A stretch of DNA of 64,000 nucleotides from CADCVW01 sp964251385 (GTDB lineage: Bacteria > Pseudomonadota > Alphaproteobacteria > Sphingomonadales > Sphingomonadaceae). This document shows positions 9,002 through 15,667 of the stretch, in pieces. How positions within the stretch are numbered: position 1 is the first letter of the stretch; each line of letters opens with the position of its first letter. The notes under the pieces are model-generated. The model searched no databases, was not told the origin of the DNA, and saw nothing but the letters and a program-made list of their open reading frames with translations. The stretch lies in the NCBI GenBank assembly GCA_964251385.1, contig CAXUJK010000002.1, forward strand, positions 682,001 through 746,000, in the 5' to 3' direction. The position numbers and the translations under genes are program-made.

Positions 9002-9017
9002 TGGCACGCTTCCTGCA
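9002..9017 (+). promoter_or_regulatory. Sigma-54 (-24/-12) promoter of the rsr-Y RNA-rtcBA operon
   Basis: TTGGCACGCTTCCTGCA matches the -24/-12 consensus (TGGCACG-N4-TTGCA), with the invariant GG at 9003-9004 and GC at 9015-9016 exactly 12 bases apart. It lies between rtcR, a sigma-54 activator gene, and rsr in the correct orientation. Transcription would start near 9027, giving a leader of about 75 bases before rsr. Confidence 0.88.
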
Positions 9018-9054
9018 AAGCTATTCTCGTCGGGCGGGACCCGACACGCGGCAC

Positions 9055-9082
9055 GGGGCGGCTGGAATGGGCCAGCCGCCCC
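9055..9082 (+). promoter_or_regulatory. Strong hairpin in the rsr 5' leader
   Basis: GGGGCGGCTGG (9055-9065) pairs perfectly with CCAGCCGCCCC (9072-9082) around a six-base loop. The 11-bp stem sits between the sigma-54 start point and the rsr Shine-Dalgarno (AAGGAAG, 9091-9097), and has no T-tract. It could stabilise the mRNA, block 5' nucleases, or be bound by a protein such as Rsr; none of this is shown. Confidence 0.6.
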
Positions 9083-9102
9083 AAGACCCGAAGGAAGATG
9101 CG

Positions 9103-10653
9103 ATGGCGAACAAAGGCCTATTTGCTTCCGCGATGGCGAAGCTCTTGCCGCGGACGGACGCGGTCAACCGCGAGCTGGCCCCGGCCTACGCCTACGGCCC
9201 GGAACACAAGCTGGCGCAGCTTGCCGCGACGGGAACGCTGCAGGACAATTTCTACGCAGGCGCGGAGACGCAGCTGGCCGAAGTGCTGGACGCGGCGCGC
9301 GGGGTTGATCCGATGTTCGTCGCGCAAGCCGCGGTCTATGCCCGCGGCCGGGGCGCGATGAAGGACATGCCCGCGCTGCTGACCGCCTATCTGACGATGG
9401 CCGAGCCCGACTTGTCGGTGCGTGTCTTCGGGCGCGTGATCGACAACGGCCGCATGCTGCGCTCCTTCGTGCAGATCATGCGGTCTGGCGCGGTCGGCCG
9501 CAAGTCGCTCGGCACGCGGCCCAAACGGCTCGTGCAGCAGTGGCTGGAGCAGGCATCGATGCGTTCGCTCATGCAGGCGGCGACGGGAACGAGCCCGTCG
9601 CTCGCGGACATCGTCCGCATGGTCCACCCCAAGCCGTCGGATGCGACCCGCAAGGCGTTCTACGGCTGGCTGATCGGAAAGCCGTACGATCTGGCTGCGC
9701 TGCCGGTCGAGATCGCCGGCTTCGAGGCGTGGAAGCGCGATCGGTCGCTGGCGTTGCCGGACGTGCCGTTCGAGTGGCTGACGGCGGAACCGCTGACGGC
9801 GGAACAGTGGGCGGAGCTGTCCGGCCGCATGGGCTGGCAGGCGCTGCGCATGAACCTCAACACGCTGGCCCGCCACGGTGTGTTCGGAGTGGAGGGGTGC
9901 GCGGACGCGGTCGCGTCGCGGCTGTCGGACACGAACGTCCTGACCAAGGCGCGGGTGCTGCCGTACCAGCTGATGGCCGCGCTGGGGTCGGTCGGCGAGG
10001 GCGTGCCGTTGAAGGTGCAGGCGGCGCTGGAGACGGCGTTGGAGGCATCGCTCGGACGCGTTCCGGCCATCGCGGGCCGCGTTGTCGTGTGCCCGGACGT
10101 GTCCGGATCGATGCAGTCGCCCGTGACGGGGTACCGTAAGGGTGCGTCGTCTAAGGTCCGGTGCATCGACGTCGCGGCCTTGGTCGCGGCGGCGGTGTTG
10201 CGGCGCAACCCGACGGCGCAGCTGCTGCCGTTCGAACAGAGCGTGGTGCCGCTCCAACTCGATCCGTTTGCTCGGGTCGCGGTCAACGCGGCCAGGCTGG
10301 CGGCGGTGGGCGGCGGCGGGACCAACGTCTCGGCTCCGCTCGCGCTGCTCAACGCGCGGCGGGAGGAGGTCGATCTGGTCGTCATCGTCTCGGACAACGA
10401 GTCCTGGGTCGATGCCAACCGGAGCGGCGCGACGCGGACGATGGTGGAGTGGGAGAAGCTGCGCAAGCGCGTGCCCACGGCCAAGCTGGTCTGCATCGAC
10501 CTGCAGCCGCACGGGACGACGCAGGCGCAGAACCGGTCGGACATCCTCAACGTCGGAGGGTTTTCGGATGCCGTGTTCGACACGCTCGCCCGCTTCGGGT
10601 CGGGCGAGGCTGAGCATGACTGGGTTAGCGAAGTGAAAGGAACGGAAGTATAG
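9103..10653 (+). CDS. rsr: Rsr, bacterial Ro60 orthologue (TROVE and vWA domains)
   Basis: 516 residues. The first 300 form the helical TROVE ring (DMPALLTAYLTMAE, GRVIDNGRMLRSFVQIMRSG, LGTRPKRLVQQWLEQ), which in Ro proteins binds Y RNA on its outer face and misfolded or structured RNA through the central hole. The C-terminal half is a von Willebrand A domain with a complete MIDAS: DVSGSM at Asp332, a GGGGTN threonine, and a VSDNESW aspartate. The start is fixed by AAGGAAG five bases upstream of ATG 9103. It is first in the operon behind a sigma-54 promoter, followed directly by four Y-RNA-like units and rtcBA. This matches the rsr-Y RNA-rtcBA association known from enterobacteria. Confidence 0.92.
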   Translation: MANKGLFASAMAKLLPRTDAVNRELAPAYAYGPEHKLAQLAATGTLQDNFYAGAETQLAEVLDAARGVDPMFVAQAAVYARGRGAMKDMPALLTAYLTMAEPDLSVRVFGRVIDNGRMLRSFVQIMRSGAVGRKSLGTRPKRLVQQWLEQASMRSLMQAATGTSPSLADIVRMVHPKPSDATRKAFYGWLIGKPYDLAALPVEIAGFEAWKRDRSLALPDVPFEWLTAEPLTAEQWAELSGRMGWQALRMNLNTLARHGVFGVEGCADAVASRLSDTNVLTKARVLPYQLMAALGSVGEGVPLKVQAALETALEASLGRVPAIAGRVVVCPDVSGSMQSPVTGYRKGASSKVRCIDVAALVAAAVLRRNPTAQLLPFEQSVVPLQLDPFARVAVNAARLAAVGGGGTNVSAPLALLNARREEVDLVVIVSDNESWVDANRSGATRTMVEWEKLRKRVPTAKLVCIDLQPHGTTQAQNRSDILNVGGFSDAVFDTLARFGSGEAEHDWVSEVKGTEV

Positions 10654-10659
10654 ACAAAT

Positions 10660-10803
10660 GGCCGTGGCGAATGCCGGTGGGACTACATCCACACCCGAGG
10701 TCCGACGAGTAAAGCGCCCGTGCGAGCGGGAGATGCGGGTTCGAAGCCCGCCGATGGAACGTAGCTTAAGGACCGCGTCTCACCACAACTGGTCGCCACG
10801 GCC
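10660..10803 (+). ncRNA. Y-RNA-like unit 1 with tRNA-like module
   Basis: The ends pair perfectly over 11 bp: GGCCGTGGCGA (10660-10670) with TCGCCACGGCC (10793-10803). Inside the 5' strand is the core shared by all four units, GGCGAATGCCG-N3-GGACTACAT (10666-10688). A short hairpin CCCG-TGCGAG-CGGG (10717-10730) is followed by a canonical T arm (stem GCGGG/CCCGC, loop TTCGAAG, 10735-10751). The acceptor-mimic and D-arm parts after it are degenerate (TAGCTTAAGG at 10762). At 144 nt it is the longest unit and begins seven bases after the rsr stop. Terminal-stem closure plus tRNA mimicry is the YrlA-type Y RNA architecture. Confidence 0.8.
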
Positions 10804-10816
10804 AGATCTTAGAACA

Positions 10817-10933
10817 TCGCGGCGAATGCCGAAGGGACTACATCGTGTCGCGGGTTCGAACCCCGCCGGGTTTCGGCCCGTAGCTCAGTTGGGTAGAGCA
10901 GAAATCGTCTCTTCAACACCCTCGTCGCCGCGA
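10817..10933 (+). ncRNA. Y-RNA-like unit 2 with the best-preserved permuted tRNA mimic
   Basis: Closing stem TCGCGGCGA (10817-10825) with TCGCCGCGA (10925-10933). The shared core is at 10821-10843. Then, in order, come a T arm (GCGGG-TTCGAAC-CCCGC, 10850-10866), an acceptor-like stem closed by a loop (CGGG-TTTCGG-CCCG, 10867-10880), TA, and a complete D arm (GCTC-AGTTGGGTA-GAGC, 10883-10899). This is tRNA order rotated so that the 3' and 5' acceptor strands are joined by a loop, so it cannot be an aminoacylatable tRNA. It is expected to be bound by Rsr at the closing stem, with the tRNA-like domain as the effector end. Confidence 0.83.
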
Positions 10934-10942
10934 CGAGAACAC

Positions 10943-11070
10943 GTATCGGCGAATGCCGGTCGGACTACATGGTTAGAGCGGCCGCCGTCGGGCGGAGTGT
11001 CGGCGGTTCAATTCCGCCCCCGGCAACGGGTAGCTCAGTAAGATGTCCGACCAATTCTGGTCGCCGGTAC
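10943..11070 (+). ncRNA. Y-RNA-like unit 3 with GNRA-capped acceptor mimic
   Basis: Closing stem GTATCGGCGA (10943-10952) with TCGCCGGTAC (11061-11070), one pair being a T-G wobble. Core at 10948-10970. A stable hairpin CCGCC-GTCG-GGCGG (10982-10995) sits where an anticodon or variable arm would be. The T arm is GGCGG-TTCAATT-CCGCC (11002-11018). The acceptor mimic CCCG-GCAA-CGGG (11019-11030) is capped by a GNRA tetraloop and stacks directly on the T arm, followed by TAGCTCAGTAAG resembling the 5' half of a D arm. The change of outer stem pairs relative to units 1, 2 and 4 with pairing kept is good covariation evidence for a real RNA. Confidence 0.82.
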
Positions 11071-11080
11071 CGGAACAGAA

Positions 11081-11175
11081 GCGGCGAATGCCGGTGGGAC
11101 TACATGGCGCTAGGAGGTTCGATCCCTCCACCGGCCTCATAAGTCGGGATGTCCCGCCACCCAACTCGTCGCCGC
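11081..11175 (+). ncRNA. Y-RNA-like unit 4, shortened
   Basis: The shortest unit (95 nt). Closing stem GCGGCGA (11081-11087) with TCGCCGC (11169-11175), core at 11083-11105, and an intact T arm GGAGG-TTCGATC-CCTCC (11113-11129). No clear capped acceptor or D arm follows (only CCGG...CGGG around 11131-11148), so the tRNA-like module is reduced. It ends 59 bases before the rtcB start. Confidence 0.72.
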
Positions 11176-11190
11176 GAAATTATTCCCGAG

Positions 11191-11214
11191 CCCTTCCGCG
11201 AAGTCGTGGAAGGG
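11191..11214 (+). promoter_or_regulatory. Intercistronic hairpin before rtcB
   Basis: CCCTTCC (11191-11197) pairs with GGAAGGG (11208-11214) around a ten-base loop. It lies between the last Y-RNA-like unit and the rtcB Shine-Dalgarno (AAAGGAG). It has no T-tract, so it looks more like a processing or mRNA-end stabilising structure than a terminator. Confidence 0.5.
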
Positions 11215-11234
11215 AAACTGAAAGGAGCCTCATC

Positions 11235-12461
11235 ATGGCGCAATCTACCTACGAATTCATGCCTGTACCCGGCGGTGTGCCCGTCAAGATGTGGACCCGC
11301 GGCGTCTCCGTCGAACCCATGGCGCGCGAGCAGTTGTCGCGCGCGGCGTCGATGCCGTTCGTGTTCAACCACATCGCGGTCATGCCCGACGTCCATGTCG
11401 GCATCGGCGCGACCGTGGGCTCGGTCATCCCGACCAAGGGCGCGGTGATCCCGGCGGCGGTCGGCGTCGACATCGGCTGCGGCATGATGGCCGCGCGCAC
11501 CTCGCTGCACGCGTCGGACCTGCCCGACAATCTGGAGGGCGTTCGCGCCGCGATCGAGAAAGCGGTGCCCGTCGGCCGCGTCGTAGGCCGGGGCAAGCGG
11601 GACACGGGAAGCTGGGGCGATCCCCCCGCCGACATCGTCGCGGCGTGGAGCACGATCGCCGACCGCTTCAAGGCGATCGTTGCCAAATATCCCAAGCTCG
11701 GGTCCGCCAACAGCCTCGTCCATCTCGGCACGCTCGGCACGGGAAACCACTTCATCGAGATGTGCCTCGACGAGGACGACCGCGTCTGGATGATGCTGCA
11801 TTCGGGATCGCGCGGGATCGGCAACGCGATCGGCAGCTTCTTCATCGCGCTCGCCAAGGAGGACATGCGGCGGCACTTCATCAACCTGCCCGACGAGGAT
11901 CTAGCCTATTTTCCCGAAGGTACGGTCCATTTCGAAGACTATGTCGAGGCGGTCGGGTGGGCGCAGGATTACGCGGCCCTCAACCGGCGGATGATGATGG
12001 CCAACACGATCCGCGCGGTGCGGGGCGTCATCGCAAAGCCGTTCGAGGCGGAAGTGGAGGCGATCAATTGCCACCACAACTACGTCGCGCGCGAACGGCA
12101 TTACGGCGAGAACGTGCTCGTCACCCGCAAGGGCGCGGTGCGCGCGGCGGACGGCGTGATGGGGATCATTCCCGGGTCTATGGGGGCGAAATCCTTCATC
12201 GTGCGGGGGCGCGGCAACAAGGAGTCATTCGACAGCTGCAGCCACGGCGCGGGCCGCCTGATGTCGCGCACCGAGGCCAAGAAGCGGTTCACGGTAGCGG
12301 ACCACGAGGTGGCGACGAAGGGGGTGGCGTGCCGCAAGGACGAAGGCGTGATCGACGAGACCCCGGCTGCGTACAAGCCGATCGAGGCGGTGATGGCGGC
12401 GCAGGCGGACCTGGTCGAGATCGTCCACACGCTGAAGCAGGTGGTGTGCGTGAAGGGGTAG
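11235..12461 (+). CDS. rtcB: RtcB, GTP-dependent RNA-splicing ligase
   Basis: 408 residues, the length of E. coli RtcB. It joins 2',3'-cyclic phosphate or 3'-phosphate ends to 5'-OH ends using GTP and Mn. Metal-site motifs are intact: MPDVHVG near residue 55, AVGVDIGCGM with the metal-binding cysteine, GTLGTGNHF, LHSGSRGIG, and CSHGAGRLMSR, whose histidine is the guanylylated residue. The start ATG follows AAAGGAG by eight bases. It is in one operon with rsr and the Y-RNA-like units, and is separated from rtcA by a palindromic repeat. The tRNA-like Y RNA modules upstream make it tempting to think of tethered or decoy RNA substrates, but that is speculation. Confidence 0.96.
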   Translation: MAQSTYEFMPVPGGVPVKMWTRGVSVEPMAREQLSRAASMPFVFNHIAVMPDVHVGIGATVGSVIPTKGAVIPAAVGVDIGCGMMAARTSLHASDLPDNLEGVRAAIEKAVPVGRVVGRGKRDTGSWGDPPADIVAAWSTIADRFKAIVAKYPKLGSANSLVHLGTLGTGNHFIEMCLDEDDRVWMMLHSGSRGIGNAIGSFFIALAKEDMRRHFINLPDEDLAYFPEGTVHFEDYVEAVGWAQDYAALNRRMMMANTIRAVRGVIAKPFEAEVEAINCHHNYVARERHYGENVLVTRKGAVRAADGVMGIIPGSMGAKSFIVRGRGNKESFDSCSHGAGRLMSRTEAKKRFTVADHEVATKGVACRKDEGVIDETPAAYKPIEAVMAAQADLVEIVHTLKQVVCVKG

Positions 12462-12530
12462 TTCCCCGGCGAAGGCCGGGGCCCAGCCTCAGCCGCTGCA
12501 AAGACTGGGCCCCGGCCTCCGCCGGGGAAC
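12461..12530. repeat. Long palindromic intergenic repeat between rtcB and rtcA
   Basis: Two 26-base arms (12461-12486 and 12505-12530; GTTCCCCGGCG...GGGGCCCAG and its complement) are inverse copies with one G-T wobble, separated by 18 bases. The left arm includes the last base of the rtcB stop. The sequence type is a sphingomonad REP-like element from general recollection. It may also lower or protect transcription between the two genes. Confidence 0.85.
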
Positions 12531-12544
12531 TCGAAGGACGGAAC

Positions 12545-13561
12545 ATGATCGTCATAGATGGATCGCAGGGCGAGGGCGGCGGGCAGATGCTGCGCACCGC
12601 GCTGTCGCTGTCGCTCGTCACCGGCAAGCCGTTCCGCATGCACGACATCAGGGGCAAGCGGTCGCGGCCCGGCGTCATGCGCCAGCACGTCACCTGCGTC
12701 GAAGCCGCGTGCGCGATCGGTGGCGCCGAGTGCGCGGAACTGACCGTCGGCGCGAGCGACCTGACCTTCGTGCCCGGTACCTTGAAGCCCGGCGAACATC
12801 GCTTCGCGGTCGGGACCGCGGGCAGCGTCAACCTCGTGTTCCAGACGCTGCTGCCACCCTTGATGCTCGCCGATCGCCCGTCGCGGCTGGTGCTCGAAGG
12901 CGGCACGCACAACATCGGGGCGCCGCCGTTCGACTTCGTCGAGCGCGCGTTTCTACCCCTGATCAGCCGCATGGGACCTTGCGTCATTGCGAAACTGGTC
13001 CGCCCCGGCTTCTACCCCGCTGGCGGCGGCCGGGTCGAGATCGACATCGTGCCGTCGGCTGCACTGCAGCGCCTCGACCTGATGGAGCGCGGCCCGCTTC
13101 GGCGCGTAGAGGCACGCGCCTTGATCGCCGCCTTGCCCGAGGACATCGCCCTGCGCGAGTTGGCGGCGGTCGAACGGATACTGGGCTGGCCAAGCGAATG
13201 CCGCCGCATCGACGCGCTCCCGGACGACGTCGGGCCGGGCAACATCCTGATCCTGGAGGCCGAGTTCGAGGGCTGCACGGAGATCGTCAGCGGGTTTGGA
13301 AAGCTCGGCGTGTCGGCGCAGTCGGTAGGCGACAAGGCGGCCAGGCGCATGGCGGGTTACCTTGCATCGAAGGCGTTCGCCGGACCTTATCTGGCCGACC
13401 AGCTTCTTTTGCCGATGGCGTTGGCCGGCGGCGGCGGCTTCACGACCGTCAAGCCGTCGCAGCATGCGCTGACATGCGCCGAGGTCATCGCCCGTTTCCT
13501 GAACGTCTCGGTCGGGTTCGAAGAGCAGGAGGACGGCTGTCACTTGGTCACCGTGTCGTGA
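12545..13561 (+). CDS. rtcA: RtcA, RNA 3'-terminal phosphate cyclase
   Basis: 338 residues, standard for bacterial RtcA. It converts RNA 3'-phosphate to a 2',3'-cyclic phosphate via covalent AMP. Family blocks are IDGSQGEGGGQMLRTAL at the N-terminus, IRGKRSRPGVMRQHV, GTAGSVNLVFQTLLPPL, FYPAGGGRVEI, and near the C-terminus TVKPSQHALTCAEVIARFL, whose histidine is the adenylylated residue. It is the last gene of the RNA repair operon. Its product provides cyclic phosphate ends that RtcB can seal. It converges on pbpC with a 12-base gap. Confidence 0.95.
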   Translation: MIVIDGSQGEGGGQMLRTALSLSLVTGKPFRMHDIRGKRSRPGVMRQHVTCVEAACAIGGAECAELTVGASDLTFVPGTLKPGEHRFAVGTAGSVNLVFQTLLPPLMLADRPSRLVLEGGTHNIGAPPFDFVERAFLPLISRMGPCVIAKLVRPGFYPAGGGRVEIDIVPSAALQRLDLMERGPLRRVEARALIAALPEDIALRELAAVERILGWPSECRRIDALPDDVGPGNILILEAEFEGCTEIVSGFGKLGVSAQSVGDKAARRMAGYLASKAFAGPYLADQLLLPMALAGGGGFTTVKPSQHALTCAEVIARFLNVSVGFEEQEDGCHLVTVS

Positions 13562-13573
13562 CGATCGCGAACC

Positions 13574-15667
13574 TCAGCGTACCGTGAAGCGCACCTGATC
13601 GACCAGGCGGCCGGCCGCGTCGAGCAGCGCGACGCGGTGCACGCCCGGACCCGCCAGAACCTGCACCCGCGCGTCCGCCGCGCCAATCGGCCGGCGGTCG
13701 AGCACAAGCCGATGGCCGGGCACCGATCCCGATACGACGACGCCGATCCGCTGCCGGTCGATTGGGATGTCCGGATCGATCGCGTACACGCTCGCCTGCG
13801 CCGGATTGACGATGCGCGGACGCCGCGCCTGCGCGGGCGCCATCGCCTGCACCGCCTGACCCGTCCCCCCGACGAACCATTCGTCGCGCGGTGCCTCCGC
13901 GCTCCCTGCGAACACGACGGGGCGGCGCTCGAGCCCGGGCGGAGGGGGTGGCGGCGCGTCGGCGGTGCCGCGGTGCAGCGCGAGCATCACGTCGCGCCAT
14001 ACGGGCGCGGCCCCGGTAGTGCCCGACACCGCCCGCATCGGATCGCCTTCCAGGTTGCCGACCCAAACCGCGACCGTGAACCGGCGGGTGAACCCGACAC
14101 ACCAGTTGTCGCGCATCGCTTTCGACGTCCCCGTCTTCACCGCCGCCCAGAAGGGTAGCCGCAGCGCCGAGTTCATCCCAAAGCTCGCCGAACGGGCGGA
14201 GGCGTCCGCCAGAATATCCGCGATGATCCACGCACTCTGCGGCGTCATTACCGGCCGAGGGGGCATGCGCCCGCTATCGAACAGGCGCAGTGGCGAAGCA
14301 AACCCGCCATTTGCGATCGTCCGATACGCATTCGCCTGTTCGAGCAGCGTCACTTCCGCCGACCCGAGCGCGAGGCTGAACCCGTAGTAGCCGCCGTCCT
14401 CGCCGATGCCGTGATAGCCCAGGTCCCACAGCCGATCTCGGAACCCGTCGACTCCCGCGAGCATCAACGTGCGCACCGCAGGCAGGTTGAGCGATCCCGC
14501 AAGCGCGCCACGCACCGACACGGGCCCCCGAAAGCTGCGGTCGTGGTTCTGCGGTACGTACAGCCCCGACGCGGTGTCGAGCTGGACGGGCGAGTCGTCG
14601 AGGATCGACGCGGGCGTCAACCACCCGCGCTCGATCACCTGCCCGTACAAGAAGGGTTTCAAAGTCGATCCGGCTTGCCGGTAAGCATCCGCACCGTCGA
14701 CTTGCCCGGCGGTGGAACCGCGCCCGATGCCGCCGACATAGGCGAGCACGTCGCCGCTCGCATTGTCGACCACGACCACGGCACCGTCGCGGGCCCGGGT
14801 GCCGAGGCCCTGCAGCTGCCGCCGGAGCGCGGCGTTGGCGACGCGCTGGATGTCGGCATCCAGCGTCGCGCGGACGGTTTGCCCAGGACGCGTCAGCATG
14901 CGCGCGGCAAGGTGCGGCGCAAGGTCGGGATCGCGCGCCGCCTGGCGCTCGTTCGACAGCGCCACGCCCGCCAGGACACGCAGCCTCGTGCAGGACGCGG
15001 GGGAGAGACGGCACGCGCGGGCAGACACCGCATTCGGCGAGGCAGACGGCGCGGGCAGGATCGCGGCAATCAGCGTCCCCTCGTCTCGCGTCAGCGCGTC
15101 GGGGGGCTTTCCGAACAGGGTAACGGATGCCGCGCCGATGCCGCTCGCCTCGCCGCGATAATCGGCGAGGTTGAGGTAGGCTTCCAAGATCTGCGCCTTG
15201 GACCAGCGGCTTTCCAAGTCCCACGCGGCGCGCATTTGACGAACCTTGTCGCGCCAGCCGCGGGCTCCCGGCCGCGCGAGATCGGGCGCGAGCAATGCGG
15301 CGACTTGCATGGAGATGGTGCTCGCCCCGCGAGACGGACCGCCCGTCAGCCTTGCGCGGCCGGCGTTGGCAAGCGCGAGCAGGTCAACGCCGCCGTGGTC
15401 GGCGAATCTTTTGTCCTCCGCGGCGACTACCGCGGTCCGCACCACCGGCGCAATGCGGGCGAGCGGCACCCAGGCCAAGCGGCGGGCGTGGAAATCGACG
15501 CGCTGGCTGTCGATGAGCGTACCGTGGCGGTCGTACAGCCACGCCTCGCTCGGCCGGAACGCGGCGACGACGCGGGCGTGGCTCGGCATGCGCGGCGGCA
15601 GGGTGGCGAGCAGGAGCAGGACGAAGCCGACGACCACTGCGGCCGCACCCATCCGCCACGCGGTCAT
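13574..15667 (-). CDS. pbpC: Penicillin-binding protein 1C
   Basis: 697 residues, bifunctional peptidoglycan synthase anchored by an N-terminal membrane segment (AAAVVVGFVLLLLATLP). The glycosyltransferase-51 domain has AAEDKRFADHGGVD and GASTISMQVAALL. The transpeptidase domain has the serine motif STLK in QAGSTLKPFLYG, the SLN motif in GSLNLPAV, and KTGTSKAMRDNW. The C-terminal 90 residues form the PBP-C domain. The ATG at 15667 overlaps the stop of the alpha-2-macroglobulin gene (ATGA). The pbpC/alpha-2-macroglobulin pair is a well-known linkage, with the macroglobulin thought to guard the periplasm while PBP1C repairs the wall. Confidence 0.95.
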   Translation of the reverse strand: MTAWRMGAAAVVVGFVLLLLATLPPRMPSHARVVAAFRPSEAWLYDRHGTLIDSQRVDFHARRLAWVPLARIAPVVRTAVVAAEDKRFADHGGVDLLALANAGRARLTGGPSRGASTISMQVAALLAPDLARPGARGWRDKVRQMRAAWDLESRWSKAQILEAYLNLADYRGEASGIGAASVTLFGKPPDALTRDEGTLIAAILPAPSASPNAVSARACRLSPASCTRLRVLAGVALSNERQAARDPDLAPHLAARMLTRPGQTVRATLDADIQRVANAALRRQLQGLGTRARDGAVVVVDNASGDVLAYVGGIGRGSTAGQVDGADAYRQAGSTLKPFLYGQVIERGWLTPASILDDSPVQLDTASGLYVPQNHDRSFRGPVSVRGALAGSLNLPAVRTLMLAGVDGFRDRLWDLGYHGIGEDGGYYGFSLALGSAEVTLLEQANAYRTIANGGFASPLRLFDSGRMPPRPVMTPQSAWIIADILADASARSASFGMNSALRLPFWAAVKTGTSKAMRDNWCVGFTRRFTVAVWVGNLEGDPMRAVSGTTGAAPVWRDVMLALHRGTADAPPPPPPGLERRPVVFAGSAEAPRDEWFVGGTGQAVQAMAPAQARRPRIVNPAQASVYAIDPDIPIDRQRIGVVVSGSVPGHRLVLDRRPIGAADARVQVLAGPGVHRVALLDAAGRLVDQVRFTVR

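Noticed and set aside
10658..11041. Open reading frame of 127 codons across the Y-RNA array, and a 63-codon antisense frame at 10973-11164
   Set aside because: They cover the four structured RNA units. The codon pattern is unlike neighbours, no good start signals exist, and the repeated cores and covarying stems explain the sequence better.
10666..11105. CRISPR array suggested by four similar repeats
   Set aside because: Spacing is irregular (155, 127 and 135 bases), the sequence between contains conserved stems, and no cas genes are present.
10735..11129. Genuine tRNA genes suggested by TTCGAA and TAGCTCAG motifs
   Set aside because: The arms come in the order T, acceptor-like, D, the acceptor is closed by a loop, and there is no consistent anticodon arm, so these are tRNA mimics.
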